This document shows, piece after piece, positions 13,601-26,916 of a stretch of 64,000 nucleotides of DNA (position 1 is the first letter of the stretch; every line of letters begins with the position of its first letter). Below the pieces are notes generated by a model. That model saw nothing but the letters and a program-made list of their open reading frames with translations. It did no database searches and was not told where the DNA came from. Source of the stretch: Botrytis cinerea B05.10 (lineage: Eukaryota; Ascomycota; Leotiomycetes; Helotiales; Sclerotiniaceae); contig NC_037323.1 in assembly GCF_000143535.2 (NCBI RefSeq), forward strand, positions 744,001 to 808,000. Direction: 5' to 3'. The translations under genes and the position numbers were made by a program.

Positions 13601-16600
13601 TGTCAAGCGTTGAAAGTTTGCCAAGTGCTCACGAAAGTGCTCGCAGTTATTCTGGAACAAGCACAGAAGGCAATACCGACGATGATGAGTTTACCGATGA
13701 CGAAATCATAACCCAGGCACCTGCCTCGGATATTGTTATTGAGGCGCCGGTGGAAAGGCAAGAATACCTTAAGATAATCGATCCTAGCCTTGATATACCC
13801 GACCAAGCTTTTAGAGGACGCGAGCGAAGTGCAACTTGGGATAGTTCTAGAGCTTTACATGCTTTGGATATCCCGGGCGATCCAAAAAAACAGCGAGCAC
13901 TAACACAGCGTCACAGTATACCAAGGCAAAGCACTGCGGGAGTTTCGCCATCATCTGAGTCCAATAGAGTCCATTCTAATCCAGTTTATGGCAATCTTGA
14001 GGTACGGCATATATTAACCTACACTACAAATTTTATCATAAAATATTTCTAGTCAAAGTATACTAATTAGAGCAGAAACCATCAAGAACAACCACATCGG
14101 GCGGCTTTGGCTGGCAAGACATATCTGAGCATCCTACGATCTACCAATCTCCTAGTCTTTTGCGTTCCCAGAGTGGCGAAGAGGTGCGTCCTGGAAAACA
14201 ACTCTATGAAGAGGATACAACCACACTCGCAAAACTTCCAGTCACTACACTTCGTGGTAAATCTTCGGTCTCAAATAGTCTTGATGGCTCACATCCCTCT
14301 GAGACGGTTGATTTTCAGACCGGATTTCATCATGAATACATTATGCAACATGTCGAAGGAAGAGGTGGACTAGCTCAAAGTCAACCACGGAGTCGATTGA
14401 GAAGTCGAGCTCAGACACAATATCGGCAAGTCGCACAAGGTGGTGAGATTGGAGAAGCGAGAGAAGGTTCTGGGGGTGAAGAAGATAGAGATAAAGTAGT
14501 AGAACTACGAGAACAACGCCCAGCCTTGAACCGGGATGGTTCAAACCGTTCAGCGAACATTAACACGAATATGAGCCATCATTTCTTCAATCTCAAAGGG
14601 AAAAGGCATGTCAGTCTGAAAGAGCATAAAGGATTCAGTCTGGCAAGAACCCACAAGCGCAGACCTATCGCCAGAGATTGGTCTCCATCTCGAAAGAGAT
14701 TTACGGCTGTTATAACGTGTTTCAGTACGTTCCTCATTGGGCTTGTAATTGGGATTTATGCGGGCGAGGTCCCTTCGATTCAATATTCGATTGTGGACCT
14801 GCACCATTTCACGGTTCTTGGAAACGTTTTCTTTTTCATAGGTCTTGCTATTCCGACAACTTTCTTTTGGCCGCTTCCACTCTTACACGGCCGAAAACCT
14901 TATATTCTTGGTTCAATGTCACTTGCCATGCCGCTGCTTTTCCCTCAAGCTCTGGCTGTTGGTGCAACTCGAAATCCAGAACTGGCTGGTTGGAGAATTG
15001 GCTTGCTTCTGTCTCGATCGTTCATGGGATTTATACTTGGGTTTGCTAACATGAACTTTTTGTCCACTTTGATGGATCTCTTTGGCGCGTCACTTCAAAG
15101 TGCTAATCCACATCAGGAATACGTCGATGAAAGTGATGTCAGACGTCATGGCGGGGGCATGGGCCTTTGGTTGGGAATATGGACCTGGTGTTATGTTGGG
15201 TCTATTGGAGTTGGATTCTTGCTTGGCGCAATCATTATCAACTTCTTGACGCCTGCTTGGGGCTTCTACATCAGTGTTGCCATCCTTGCTCTAGTCTTGG
15301 TTCTGAATGTCGTTGCTCCCGAAGTTCGACGTTCTGCTTTTAGAAGATCTGTTACCGAAGTAAGGAAAGATGATCAGGTTTCTAGAAGATTAGCAAAAGG
15401 CGAGGTGAAAATGCACAGAGTTCATACCGGACCCAAGTGGTGGGGCGAGGAATTTCATCATGGTGTGTTGTTGACGAAGAGTATGATGCGTCAGCCGGGA
15501 TTTTTGGTTTTAGCATTCTACCAGGCGTGGATTTATGGTCAGATTATTTTGATCATGATTGTAAGTCATGGTACAAATCTCCGAAATAAAGACTTTTGCT
15601 AACACGTGTTAGCTTCTCGGTTCACTGACTTCGAAATACTATAAATTTAAATCTCCATACGTTGGGGCAAGCGTGGCATCAATTCCGCTTGGTGCACTCC
15701 TCTCTGTTCCGTTCCAAAAAGCAGGAGTCTTCAGTCGAGAACGTAAAGAAGGGATAGAAAGTGATGATGATACCTTGAAGAAAAAGAAAATATCATTATC
15801 ATCTCATTTCGTTCGACGCTCAATTTTCGTTATACTTCTTCCATTCGTGGGCCTAGCTTATACACTTTCATCCACTGGACCACCCGTTCCATTTATGTTG
15901 CCTATCATATGGGCTGCTGCAATTGGTTTCCTCTCGAACCTTGCAGTCGCTGAATGTAACGGTATCATTATGGAAACTTTCGATACCTCAGATCTTCAGC
16001 CTGGTATGACTGGGCGACCAAGAAGCGGGAGTAAATCTGGAAAAGTAACAAATTACTCTTGTTTTCCACGCGTGTGTGCTGCCTTTGGAATTACGCAAGG
16101 AATAGGCTTCTGTATTGCAGCGATGGCAAGTGGCATTGGAGGAGTTGCACAACGACATCTAGGCCAACAGGCCGCTACGGGCGTTATGTGTGGTGTTTTA
16201 CTGATTCTTTCCGTTCTTCTCATCTGTGTTCTCGCACGGTTTCAAGATGTACAAATTATTCCGGAATCGAAGACTGGCGAGATGGAACGCTACCAGGCAT
16301 TGAAGAGGGAGCAATACATTCAAGGGAACACAGGAAATGGCGTGGATGACGAATGGAGACCCATTATCATTGGGAACCCTACACATATCATGCGCAGAAT
16401 GAGCGTATTAGAAATGGGTAGTATGACGAGGTGGACCGAGATTCGAAATAAAAATCGATTGGTGGATGAAAAGAGTTTGGAGGCCAGACATGCAAATTTG
16501 AATACGTTAGTTCAGGTAGAGAAGAAGTTGAAGGAGAAGAGAAAACACGTTGTTGAGACAGTGAGGAGGAGTTTGAGTGGGAGTAGAGATGGCGGGGATG

Positions 16601-17049
16601 ATGCTAGAGAGTACAGTTATGAGGAGAAGGTCACGACTCGTAATTTGGTACCAGGCGGAGGTGTTGGGGGGTACGGTGATGAGAGGATGGATTTTAGAGA
16701 TGATAGAATGGGAAAGTTTATGGGGAATAGTGGGAGAGAGAGTCGAGGTGGAGATGTGAGAGAGAGGGTGGTGCAGGAGAAGGAAGTTACAACAACGCAG
16801 AGGGGTCAGCCGATCCTGCTGGGCGAATTGAGCGGGTTGACAGAAATTGATTTGGGGGTACCAGAAGCAGGGAATGCTGAAGTGGAGGAACAAGGGGAGA
16901 TAGATAAGGGTCGTAGGAGTAGAGGGGAAACAAGAGATGGCGCAAGAGATAGAGATAGAGATAGGGACAGAGAGGGTTATGATCCGAGGTTGAGGAGAGG
17001 TACAGTGGTCGGTAACAGGGGGGATATCATTGGGGAGTCGATGAAGTGA
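10621..17049 (+). CDS. Very large protein: disordered N-half plus MFS-like 12-helix transporter
   Basis: Three exons, 10621-14001, 14076-15560 and 15613-17049, joined in phase to 2,100 residues. Residues 1 to about 1330 are Ser/Pro/Lys-rich and look disordered, apart from helical islands such as AVRDAVQDAVKVAVRNAI and INDLEKLLNEALSIAKQ. By eye there are 12 hydrophobic segments between about 1336 and 1831. The loop after segment 2 reads PLLHGRKPYILGS, a form of MFS motif A. The tail (about 1832-2100) is charged and ends in Arg-Asp repeats. Introns have GTACGG and GTAAGT donors and proper AG acceptors. Exon 2 stays open for 209 codons before the first helix, which favours one gene over two. It resembles fungal proteins annotated as MFS or polyamine transport proteins, but the substrate is not determinable here. 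The first in-frame ATG is 10621. The fusion is the least certain part. Confidence 0.7.
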
Positions 17050-17967
17050 GGGTAATGGTTAAAATAGGATTAGAATTAGGGTCGGTAAAATTGAAAGGTT
17101 AGAGCACAGAGTGAGGAGTGATAGGGGGGAAGTTGGGAGTAGTTAGATTGATTAGGCAAATTGAAATCGAATATTCTTAGGGGGCTAAGATTGGATGAGG
17201 TGATTTGTGTGATGCGGAAAGTGAAAAAAAAAAAATGATAGAAGTGAAAATTGAGATGATTTGATGAAGTAATGTTGTGGCTCAGCGAGATGACTTGTGC
17301 ACAATCGAGTAAGTGGTTGGAGTGCATTGGGATGATGTAAAATCACGTATGAATAGAGAATTCTTTCAGATGATAATTGATATGATACATGGTGAGATCG
17401 ATAGATTTTCTAGAAGCGGTTGTGGGGCGAGCCCTGGAGGAAGTTTTCATATGTATTCCTTAGGGAAGCTATATAGGAAACAAAAGACTATCTGTCGTGA
17501 TTGGATTCGAATGGTAGTTTCTTAGATTATTGATTGGGTGTGTACACATCACACGAGCGGGAGGGAAGATTGGAGACCTTTTTATAGCTGTCAAGTAACT
17601 TCTTACTATTATTTAATTAATTATTTCTATCTGTTTGTATACAGTATTTATCTATAGTGGTGATCTACCTACCCATCTGGACATATACGGTTTTATGCGT
17701 GTATATGTGCCTCTAATACTGTCAATATAACTCCTCGCTATGCAAATGCTTCAAAAATATCACACTGGTATATCTCCAACTCAAACTCATACGTAGTGCA
17801 TCACACAAATGCAAAAGCATGATCTCATCTCGAGACCATCAATATATGCATGTATGTATGTATGATCATGGCGCATTTATCATGTCGTTTCCTCCTTTTT
17901 TTATTTCCATCAATCCAGCCGTTTTCATGCAAGTCATTCCCAGCTTAGATTCTCGTACGTGGCCCAC
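17050..17967. other. Convergent 3' intergenic region
   Basis: 918 bp between the tails of two convergent transporter genes, AT-rich, with only short motif-free frames. It presumably holds both 3' UTRs. No inverted repeat or RNA gene was recognised. Confidence 0.55.
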
Positions 17968-19936
17968 TCAAGCACTTGGACTAAATTTACTCATCTTCCT
18001 CACTCTCGCTCCGTACAGAAAAAATAGCACGGGCGCGGGCATCATAACCACGCATGCAAAAGCCAATACACTCGTTGCCCACGCCACTCCCAATCCATTA
18101 AACATATACTGCGCAAAGAGCGGGAATCCACCGCCCGCAAAACTTCGCAGGAACGTATTAGCGGCGATGGCCGAATTTGCGTGCCACATGTAGACATCGA
18201 TGATGTAATTCAAGCCCTGCAAGAAAATCATCAAGATACCCCACCCGATGAAGATACCCGAGATGACCTGTGGAACCCAGGTGATGTTGGGGTTGGAGGT
18301 CCAGGCAAACCAGAAGAGTCCGATGGGGAGGATTATGGAACCGAGGATCATGGGGGGGAGACGTTCTTCGGGGATGACCTTGCCGTGTTTTTCGAACTTG
18401 CGCGCGAAGCGGGTCTTGGTGACCCAGGAAATGGTTCCGGCGCCGAGGAGGACTCCGATGAGGATTCCGATGAAGGGGAGGGCGCTGAGGCCGGGGGCCC
18501 AGCCGCGCGACTGTTGGAAGGAGATGGGGTAGGCTTCGAAGAAGAGGTAGAGAATGCCGTAGATGAGGGCCATGTAGAGGGTGATGAGGAGGAGAATCGG
18601 TTCTTGAAAGAGCATGATGAAGGGGCGGAGGAGATAGGTTTGTAAGATTGTGTGGGGGGTGAGTTTGAGCTGGAGTTGAGGTTAGTGGTTTGATCGGCTT
18701 CAGGGTCTAGGGGCATTTCGGGGAAAGAAGAGAAAGGTTGTGTGGAAAGGGTGGAAAGAGAGAGAAGATTACTCACTTCATCAGCTTTGCTATGAATTGC
18801 CCAGTTCTTCGTTTCAAATCTCAGTTTTGCAGCCCGCTGTTGAAGAATCTTTGGATGAGAAGACTCGGGCACAAAGATTAGACCTATCGTTCCGAAACCG
18901 GCAGCGAGAATCATCGTGATCCAAGCAGTCCATCTCCAACCCAAATGCGATTGAGTGATAAAGTTACCCCCAATTGGTCCCGCAATTGGACCGATAAAAG
19001 TTGCCGCGGCGAAAACGCAAACCGCAACACCTCGATCGACCGGGCCGAAGAAGTCCGCTAATGCTCCCCCGATAATCGCTAATGGAGCGGAAGCAAAGAC
19101 TCCACCGAGGAATCGACAAACCATGATAGTTGCGAGGTTTTGTGCTACAGCGACGGGGATTTGGAAAATGGCGAAACAGGCGTAGCCGAAGAAGAGGGGA
19201 ACTTTTCTGCCAAAGAGTTCGGATCCCGGTCCCCATATCTGAGTTGTGTTAGTTCTGTCATCTCAAACCAACAGTCTCAACTTGGTGACGAAGAAGTCAA
19301 AGGGATCAAATAACATACCAAAGGACCAACACCAAAACCCAGCACAAACAATGACGTCCCTAAGACAGCAACTTCTTCTGAAACATCATACAACTCCGCA
19401 ACTACAATCGTAGCCGTACTAAAAACACTCGACGCGAAAGTAACGACAAAAGTCATCAAGCCCAAGATGACAGTTATGATCCATTTCTTTTTCGTATTCC
19501 AATTCATCGGATTCTCAGGATCGTCCGGTCCATCCCAAGTTATCAGATTCGGATCTTGTTCTTCCTTCTCCCTTTCTAATCTCAACGCATCTTCCTTTTC
19601 CCTCTCGCCTTGTGCTTCCACGTCGACATCATCCTTTGCCAAAGTCGTTGTTTGACTGCTTCCTAGCACCTCTCCATCGACGCCCTGTCCGGGAAAGGGC
19701 TCCGTGTCGATACTATCGCTATCGTTCCACTTCCCCTCATTCACATTCCCATGCTCCTTCGATGCTCTACCGGTATCCATTCTGGAATTCGGTATGAATA
19801 TATCCGCCTCAGTGTCCGACTTCGTGCCGACAATATTGTTCGAGTGATCCCGATCAATCTCCGTTTCTAAATTCGATCTGGAGATATCTTCAAACCCTGT
19901 ACTAGACTCAATCCTCGTGCTGCGATGCTCCTCCAT
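17968..19936 (-). CDS. DHA1-family MFS transporter, Tpo1/Flu1-like (putative polyamine or drug exporter)
   Basis: Plasma-membrane proton antiporter of the DHA1 family, whose relatives export polyamines or drugs. Three phase-0 exons on the minus strand: 19936-19319, 19238-18777 and 18669-17968, for 593 residues. The first about 150 residues are an acidic, hydrophilic cytosolic tail. Then comes the DHA1 signature ITWDGPDDPENPMNW followed by 12 hydrophobic segments. Splicing of exons 1 and 2 restores GVGPLIWGPGSELFGRK, the motif after helix 2. Exon 2 carries RFLGGVFASAPLAIIGG. The start is the first in-frame ATG (19936); the frame is open further upstream only through a TTG. The adjacent plus-strand transporter and spermidine synthase make a polyamine substrate attractive, but family members with identical motifs export azoles and other compounds. 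Confidence 0.9.
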
Positions 19937-22900
19937 CTCAAAAAGGGGATATCTCGCGCCCGGGGGCAACCGGATCTATTTATTACTTATGGGAGTCTTG
20001 AGGAAAGCGGGTGTGCGGGTCCTGGATGAGGTCTACAAGGGATGTGCATACAAATATGGACTACTCGTATATCCTGCAACTTCTGAGATTCTTATCACAG
20101 AAGATCGGAGTGTGGATACAATGTAAAGAGAGCCCTGTAAACTTAGTTCTTGAGGGATTCTAAGGGTCGTTCGGCCCTATGTTTAGGCAGCTGTGCGATT
20201 GAAAGTTATATGCAGAGAAGTGTGAGAAATCAAAGCTGGGGGATGTGTTCGATGAAATTACAGGATTATATACACAATGCTGAAAACCAGCCATATATTG
20301 CTTGTTCTAACCCCACTGTGATGATGAAAAAGTTCTCAAAAAGTAATCATATATTTGTAAACACGGAGATAAAGGTACAATTCTCGGGCCCGGGTTTGCT
20401 GATTTGCTTGGAAATCGTTGTTTAAAGGGCGCGCGTCCACGGAGATACCGCACATATCACCCGCTGATATATAAAGTAGACATGATATAAGAGCCGACTA
20501 ATATACGGAATTTGCAAACCCAGTATTCCTGACAGCGGGTATGCAAAGCGGTAAGGAAACCCGGCTTGTGAATCAACAACGAAAGGTTCCAAGCCACGAA
20601 TGCGGTGGGAGCCGCAAGTTCTTGGAGTCAATAAGGATGATATTTTGAGGATTGTCAAGGCCATGCCCTGTCAAGGGTGGGGAGGTGGAGCTCTTTCACT
20701 AGGGATCTTTTCATCGTTGAGATGCCGTTACCCGTGCGCGGCTTTAACAAGACAGACACTAGACAGGCAGCGGAACGATCGGCTGATAGAATAACGGTTC
20801 GGTTGGAGACTTCAGATGAACACACAAATCGACATGTGCAGATTTCGTGGGACCTGAGTATTATCAACCAACACTTGTTGGGCGCACACTATAACGCCAT
20901 TTTCCTATCAAATACAGTAAGCAGTTCATAGTCATTCTTGCACGATTCCAAAGTAAAATCAAAATCGAATGTCCATCGCAATATCAATATCCGGTACCAT
21001 TGTTGTCGATATCAACTCGTAGCATGCATGGCATGAGAGAATACTTACATAGTACATTCGGGGAATAACCCCTTTATACCCTGCCATGCAAGTCGGGGAC
21101 TTAAGCGCAGCTCTAGCGCCCCATATATAAAGGAAATTGTTTTAAAAATAAAGCAAGCTTTTCTTCGCAACCGATGTCTATGGCTGGTATCCATAGAAAC
21201 CACGGTGTAGAACAAAAGGATTTTTTCTTTTTCCCAATTTTGTCAAGTTGTTGCGAGTTGATCGCGGAAAGGACAGGCTTGCTTCGCTTTGTCTCGGATG
21301 GAAAATGAGGCATGTCTACCTAGGCTATAGGAATTCGGCATTTTTGTCGGCAGATTGGCGGATCTCAAGTCAACGAATTTTAGTACTTTGTGCCATGCAG
21401 CAAGACTTAGACTTTCCCAGTTGAAGAGTTTCGACGTTGGGACAGAAATGCGAACACAAGGATAGTTTGGCCACTTAATCGACATGGCAATTGAATCAGG
21501 GTCCACCGTTTGGGTAGAACCAAAGTCTGAGCTCACAAAAAGCAGTCGTATTGAAGTAGCATAGAGAAGGGAATCAACCAATATATGGAAGTAGATAATT
21601 AAGTCTCGTAAGGGATATGTGCACCACAGCACGGTTTTTATCGTGCGTGCACATAGAAACAACGGTCAAGGGTATGCAATTCTTGAGTGGATATCCCAGG
21701 TGGACGTCAGTGAACCTAATCGACTGTTTGAATGTAGATCCACGTTTTGAACTTTATCAAAGTGACGAGACGATTTAACAATATTGTTGTGATGTTGGAA
21801 TTAACCTTTGCAGGTACGACAGACATTGCGCCGTTCTGGATAGATTGGATACCGAGTAGCGTATGAGAGTCTTGGCACGTTACTATCTTGGCATATAAAT
21901 GCGAGATGTTGATATGCTGTTTGTGAAGGAAGCTGGCGTAATTCGAATGAGATCAAAAGATCAGGATCTGGGTATGTTCTAATCAAGCGCCAGTCTTCCG
22001 CTTTCTTGTTGAAATAGAGCGCGGCCAAGATGTCTGGGTATCAAAGACTGATATACGGCTGTCTAAGAATGCGTACTCTAAAGATCAAGAAACGAGGATA
22101 TGTGTGATTTATGGCCGGGCTCTAGAGGCTGTGCATAACACGCAACGTATCCCATCCTGTCGCGCCACTACCTGAGATGACACCTCGACGTGTTGCGGCG
22201 AAGATACATAGCAGTTTGAGGCTGTCAATCACGGCTAATGCTCTCGGTGAAAGTGCATGTGCCTTCCATTTTTGCATTGTTACAATCGATAGATACACGT
22301 AGGTACCGCGAGGAAGTGTGTGGAGGGCTTTTGTGGTACACGAAAAGATGACGAGAGCAGATGGATGAGATATACCTTCATGGCAATCCTGTCCTGTACA
22401 TGTACCTGGGGAGAATCCAGATTTCCAAATAGAATCATCTTTCCGCCTCAGGTGTAAATAACTTGAGCCTGGCGCGAATAAATGCCTGAGTGATAGCTAA
22501 TGAACAATAAATGATAGATAATGAGTGAAAAGAAACTTTAACAAAACAACCAATGTGCAAACAAATTGTATCTCTCAATCTCTCAAGCTTCAATTCAAGT
22601 GTGGTTTTTTCCAGCGCAAAAGTTCTTGGGTGCACGCTAGTAGTACTGACGACGGATATGGATGTACCTCAACACGGTGAAGCTGCAAGTTGGTACGAGC
22701 AAGCCATCGAGATGTCGAAGCTTCTCTGAATATTCGAACGAGGTTGCGCATCCAAGCAAGAAAAGCCACCTTTGGCCCCCGCAGCAAGCCCTACTACAGG
22801 GCTGCATAATGTGACGCCAATGTCAGAATATCCGTTGCACCCAGCAATACCGTTCACCGATCAAGATAAGCATCGCTAACCACATAGAACTCATCTCAAC

Positions 22901-24557
22901 CCTATTGTAGCCCCTGCGTGCTCAATAGTTGAGGGCTTTGGCCCCCAATGGAAAACACGATATATCGGTGTACAGAGGAGCTCTGATTTTCTTCTTGGAT
23001 GATGTATGGAGATGACGAAGACGGCGTTTTCCCCCCTCTTCTTCGCAAGTACATCAATGGCCAGCCTTATTAGTATAGGCTCATCTCGTCTCACGCCGTT
23101 TGCGGATTCAGGTGAATGGTGTACCAGATGATCTCTTTATATATTCATCTCTTTTATCCTATGATTTTGGTTGGGAGGCAAGATTGGAAAGTTTTCGCGA
23201 ATGTGAGCATGATATCGACGTTGTCTCTTAATATGTCTACACAAACTCAAGCGCAACATTGTAGGGAGTACATGCAGCCTATCCTCATCAATATCCAGGA
23301 AACATCAGCTCTTCCGAAACACATAGTCAAACTAGTCAAAAACAAGCCGAAAACGAGTGAAGAGAGTGGTTCTGGAGTCAAGTAAGTTTCTTTTACTCCT
23401 TCAACCTCTCCTGCTTTTCTTCTTCCCCTTGTACCTTTGTTCCTTTTTATAAACACTCGGGGCGTCTTTCGATTGTCAATATTAGCCATAACTCCAAGAA
23501 TTTGAAAATAGTTATCAAGAGCGAACTTCCAGTGTTGCATCTGTTCGGAGCTTATTGGATGTTCGAGCATTGGACAACTCTGTTAGAGTAATCCCATTCT
23601 AATGGCTCGAATCACATGGATACTTAGATCTCCTCAGCGCTTCACATTGGGGAAAGATTGCTCTCCGCTTGTCAATGGAATCGCCCATGACTTAGCCACA
23701 GTGGTGTATAAAGACTAATTATAAAGAAGTGGACAGAGAATAAGCCAAGAGCCTTTTCAAGGCATGAGCTACATATTGAGCAGCTCAATTACTCTACGCG
23801 CAGGATGCTTTATCGTGTTACTGGCCCTCTACGATTGTTACTTGCTTTTAATCGCCCTGATTGTCAGACATTTTGCAAAAGAGCCCAGCAAAACTGCCTT
23901 TGATATTTCACGCCGGCCTCCTTTTCGTCCCGGAACAGGCTCTAGTCGCCGTGAACATCCATTCGGTGTTGGATGATTTCTTGAGTGGCCAGGAGGTCAA
24001 CGCCCTCTTAATTCGACATGGCCATGGTCCGGAGTGAAACTTTCAATCTTGGTACTGTGGGGTGTGTGCTGGATGTTTTATATGCGAATGCAGTGTTGGC
24101 AACAAGCACAACCTCATAGCCAACTGCAGACACCTTTACGCAAGGCTTCCAGACGCTCAGCGTTTCAGTTGTCTCCAATAGCGAAGAATTATCTACCACT
24201 CGGTAAGCAGTATGGATTCCTTACTTTGTTTTTCAAAAAAAAGTCCAAGGATGAGTCGTTGTTACGGGGTGCAACTCTCCCCTCCCCAAGGAAGCTATCA
24301 AGTTCGCGAATATGATAACATAGAACATTTTCGAGGCAACACGAACCAATACAGTACCTTCTCCTACAGGGCTCGTCCAGGATCGATCGTTCATGGTATA
24401 CACGGCTCTATTCAAAACACATCTAATATATCGTTTTTGTTGGTGTGATTTTTGCGATTGATAGGTACACAAATGGATGGGTATTGTTATTATTCGATAC
24501 GCACAGGATTCACTTTCTTCGAGATATTCACAAGAAGACACCAAATAGAAATTATCA
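19937..24557. other. Gene-poor 4.6 kb region
   Basis: No gene could be supported. The largest frames (21243-21662 and 21801-22028 on minus; 23116-23385 and 23764-23976 on plus) are short, show no family motif, and several begin at non-ATG codons. No convincing splice chain, terminal inverted repeat or transposase motif was found by eye. The first part should contain the promoter of the Tpo1-like gene, and the last few hundred bases that of the zinc-finger gene. Confidence 0.5.
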
Positions 24558-26916
24558 ATGAAAAGTCCAAGCACCCAATCCGAGGCACCCACTGGTTATT
24601 TATGTGTTTATTTATTTAATCATTTAAATAACAAATAACAAATAAGAAAAAGAATAGAAAAGAAAAGAAGAGTTATCAAAAAGGATTTAACTCGATAGGG
24701 GTCGCTACCTACCTGGGCGTTATTCTTTCTACCAGGTAGTTAACAAGGCAGAATGATCAACAACAATTGAGTCTTGGGACCGTGAAAACCTCGATATCGA
24801 TCTAATTCCAAACACACTGGAATTTGACACCAGAAAATTCGACATCAAAGCCAGGGACTGGAGAGTTGAATTTTCAGTATTTTCCTTTGCTACGTGCGGT
24901 ACTAATCAGGGTCAGAACAAAATTGCAATTTCTAACTATAATTTTTTTACAGACCAACAAACAGGATCAGTCATCAAGCAAGAACCAGAACCGTATGATC
25001 CATTTATCTTCGGTCAACGTCAGGACAATCGTAGCAACCATACCCAGGGCAACCGTTTACAACGCCCGAGTGACTCCAACTGGCCTTTATTGTTTGATCC
25101 GCACTTAAACAATACAAGGATCTGCAAGCAAATTACAGAACAGCAAGGAACATTTCAGCCAATACCAAAGTCGCATCAGATCTGGTATCCTGCTCGAGAA
25201 TCCGCACACACACAGGCAGCTGCGCCGAGAACACAGCAAGGTGAGTCACGATTTAGATATTGTTTGTTTCGTACATACATCCGGTCTCTCAGCACGCTAC
25301 CACCCCTGGCATGCCTGGCATACGACTGCCCAGTCATCAAAGCGAGGGATTCAGAGCATGTGACTGATGAACGTGTTTTGCATGTAGCACTTCTAGCCAT
25401 GTCGAATGCTCCGGAGAGACAGAACAGACACTCAGAGTCGCCTGTTCCTCCTCAAGGCTCTGATAACAAAGAAGGAATAACCGACGGCGACAACACTACG
25501 AGTCATAACCTAAATCCGGATCATGTCACCAGTGGACTCGTGCCTACATTGCCTGTTGTGCCTGGAGTTTCACAGCTGCAGACAGATATAACAACCGTTG
25601 GCCCCCCCAGCATAATAGCTGAAGGCCGCGAATCTGAGAACCATCCAGAGGAAAAGAATGGAGGTGGTGATTCAGAAAATGGATTACTAAGCGTGGCTGG
25701 TACTTCGCCACATCACTTTAGCGCACAAGGCAAACATCAATTTGCAGCCTCTCGAGCTCCAGGATACCAGGCATTGCATTATCAAGAGTCCAATAATCAA
25801 CCTGAAAAACACCAAGCCGGAGTGTACGAGCGTGGCAACCATCTCCCCTACGAATATCCGCTAAATATACACCCCCCTCCCAGTCGCGACAATACCTATT
25901 TTCCTGAAGACTACGACCATAACCCAGATTCAAACTTCTTCCAATATCAGGATAACGCCCGCCCAAACAACAATATGAGTTTAAGCTACGAGTCCAGATC
26001 ATTTATGACTGATACACAGTACCCGATGCAAATGGCGCACGAAACTCAAGAGCAAGACGAGTTCAAGCCGCACGATGAGCATAATTACCCAAGTCCGCCG
26101 CCTCCAATGTCCGAGAACCCTTACACCACACAACCTATGACGGAAACTCCAGACCACCCATCATTGGAACTACCAGAATTACCAAAAGATGAAGAAGAGG
26201 TGCCATCACCCGGACGGTCAAAGCCAGTACCAAAACCTGACAGGGAGATTACAAAGGATGCAAATGGGAGATTTTACTGCACATGGCCCGGATGTACTGA
26301 GGAGGTCAAAGACTTCAATAGAAAATGCGAGTGGAGGTAAGCGCAGCCTCAAAACCTTTATTCATTTCATCATTAATGTCTTCATAGTAAACATATGGAC
26401 AAACACGATCGTCCTTACAGATGCAAGGAACCCGGCTGCGAAAAGCTTCCTGGGTTTACGTACTCTGGAGGACTCCTTCGACACGAAAGAGAAGTGCATG
26501 GGAAACACGGCGGGCCTAAAAAGCAACTCAACTGTCCTCATCCCAACTGTAAACGTCACACTGGAAAAGGATTCTCCCGCCAAGAAAATCTTAACGAACA
26601 TCTTAGACGCGTGCATACAGCAGATACGGGAATGACACAAATTTCGCAAATGGCCATGGATGAAACAGAAGAAGATGCCAGTCAAGCAATCATAACAGGC
26701 ATGAAAAGAAAACGCGGAAATAGCAAGGGAGATGTTAGTGAACTTGAAAGTCTCCGCGAGGAAATCAAGAAAATGAAGGCGGAGAATGATGAGCTCAAAA
26801 GACAATCACAAGCCCAACAAGCACAAACTGCAGAAGTAATGCGCCAACTGGTTGAACTTCAAAACTTAGCAACGCTACAGCATCCACGGATGAATGCACC
26901 ACAGGCTACTATGTAA
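24558..26916 (+). CDS. C2H2 zinc-finger protein, putative transcription factor
   Basis: Nuclear DNA-binding protein by family. The secure part is exons 25388-26336 and 26388-26916. Three C2H2-type units lie near the C-terminus: CTWPGC..KHMDKH (the intron falls between its Cys pair and His pair), CKEPGC..RHEREVH and CPHPNC..EHLRRVH. A coiled-coil segment follows (ELESLREEIKKMKAENDEL). The region before the fingers is long, polar and Pro/Asn-rich. The start is uncertain. A model with ATG 24558 (MKSPSTQSEAPT), exon 24558-24594, exon 24953-25240 and introns with a CTAAC branch site gives 600 residues in phase. The donor at 24595 (GTTATT) is weak. The conservative start is ATG 25399 (MSNAPERQ), giving 488 residues. 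The target genes are unknown. Confidence 0.75.

Noticed and set aside
18181..18645. Acidic plus-strand ORF of 154 codons
   Set aside because: It lies antisense to exon 3 of the Tpo1-like transporter and has the biased composition of a shadow frame.
21243..22028. Candidate two-exon minus-strand gene in the gene-poor region
   Set aside because: Both frames start at non-ATG codons and no donor/acceptor pair joins them in phase with a convincing branch site.
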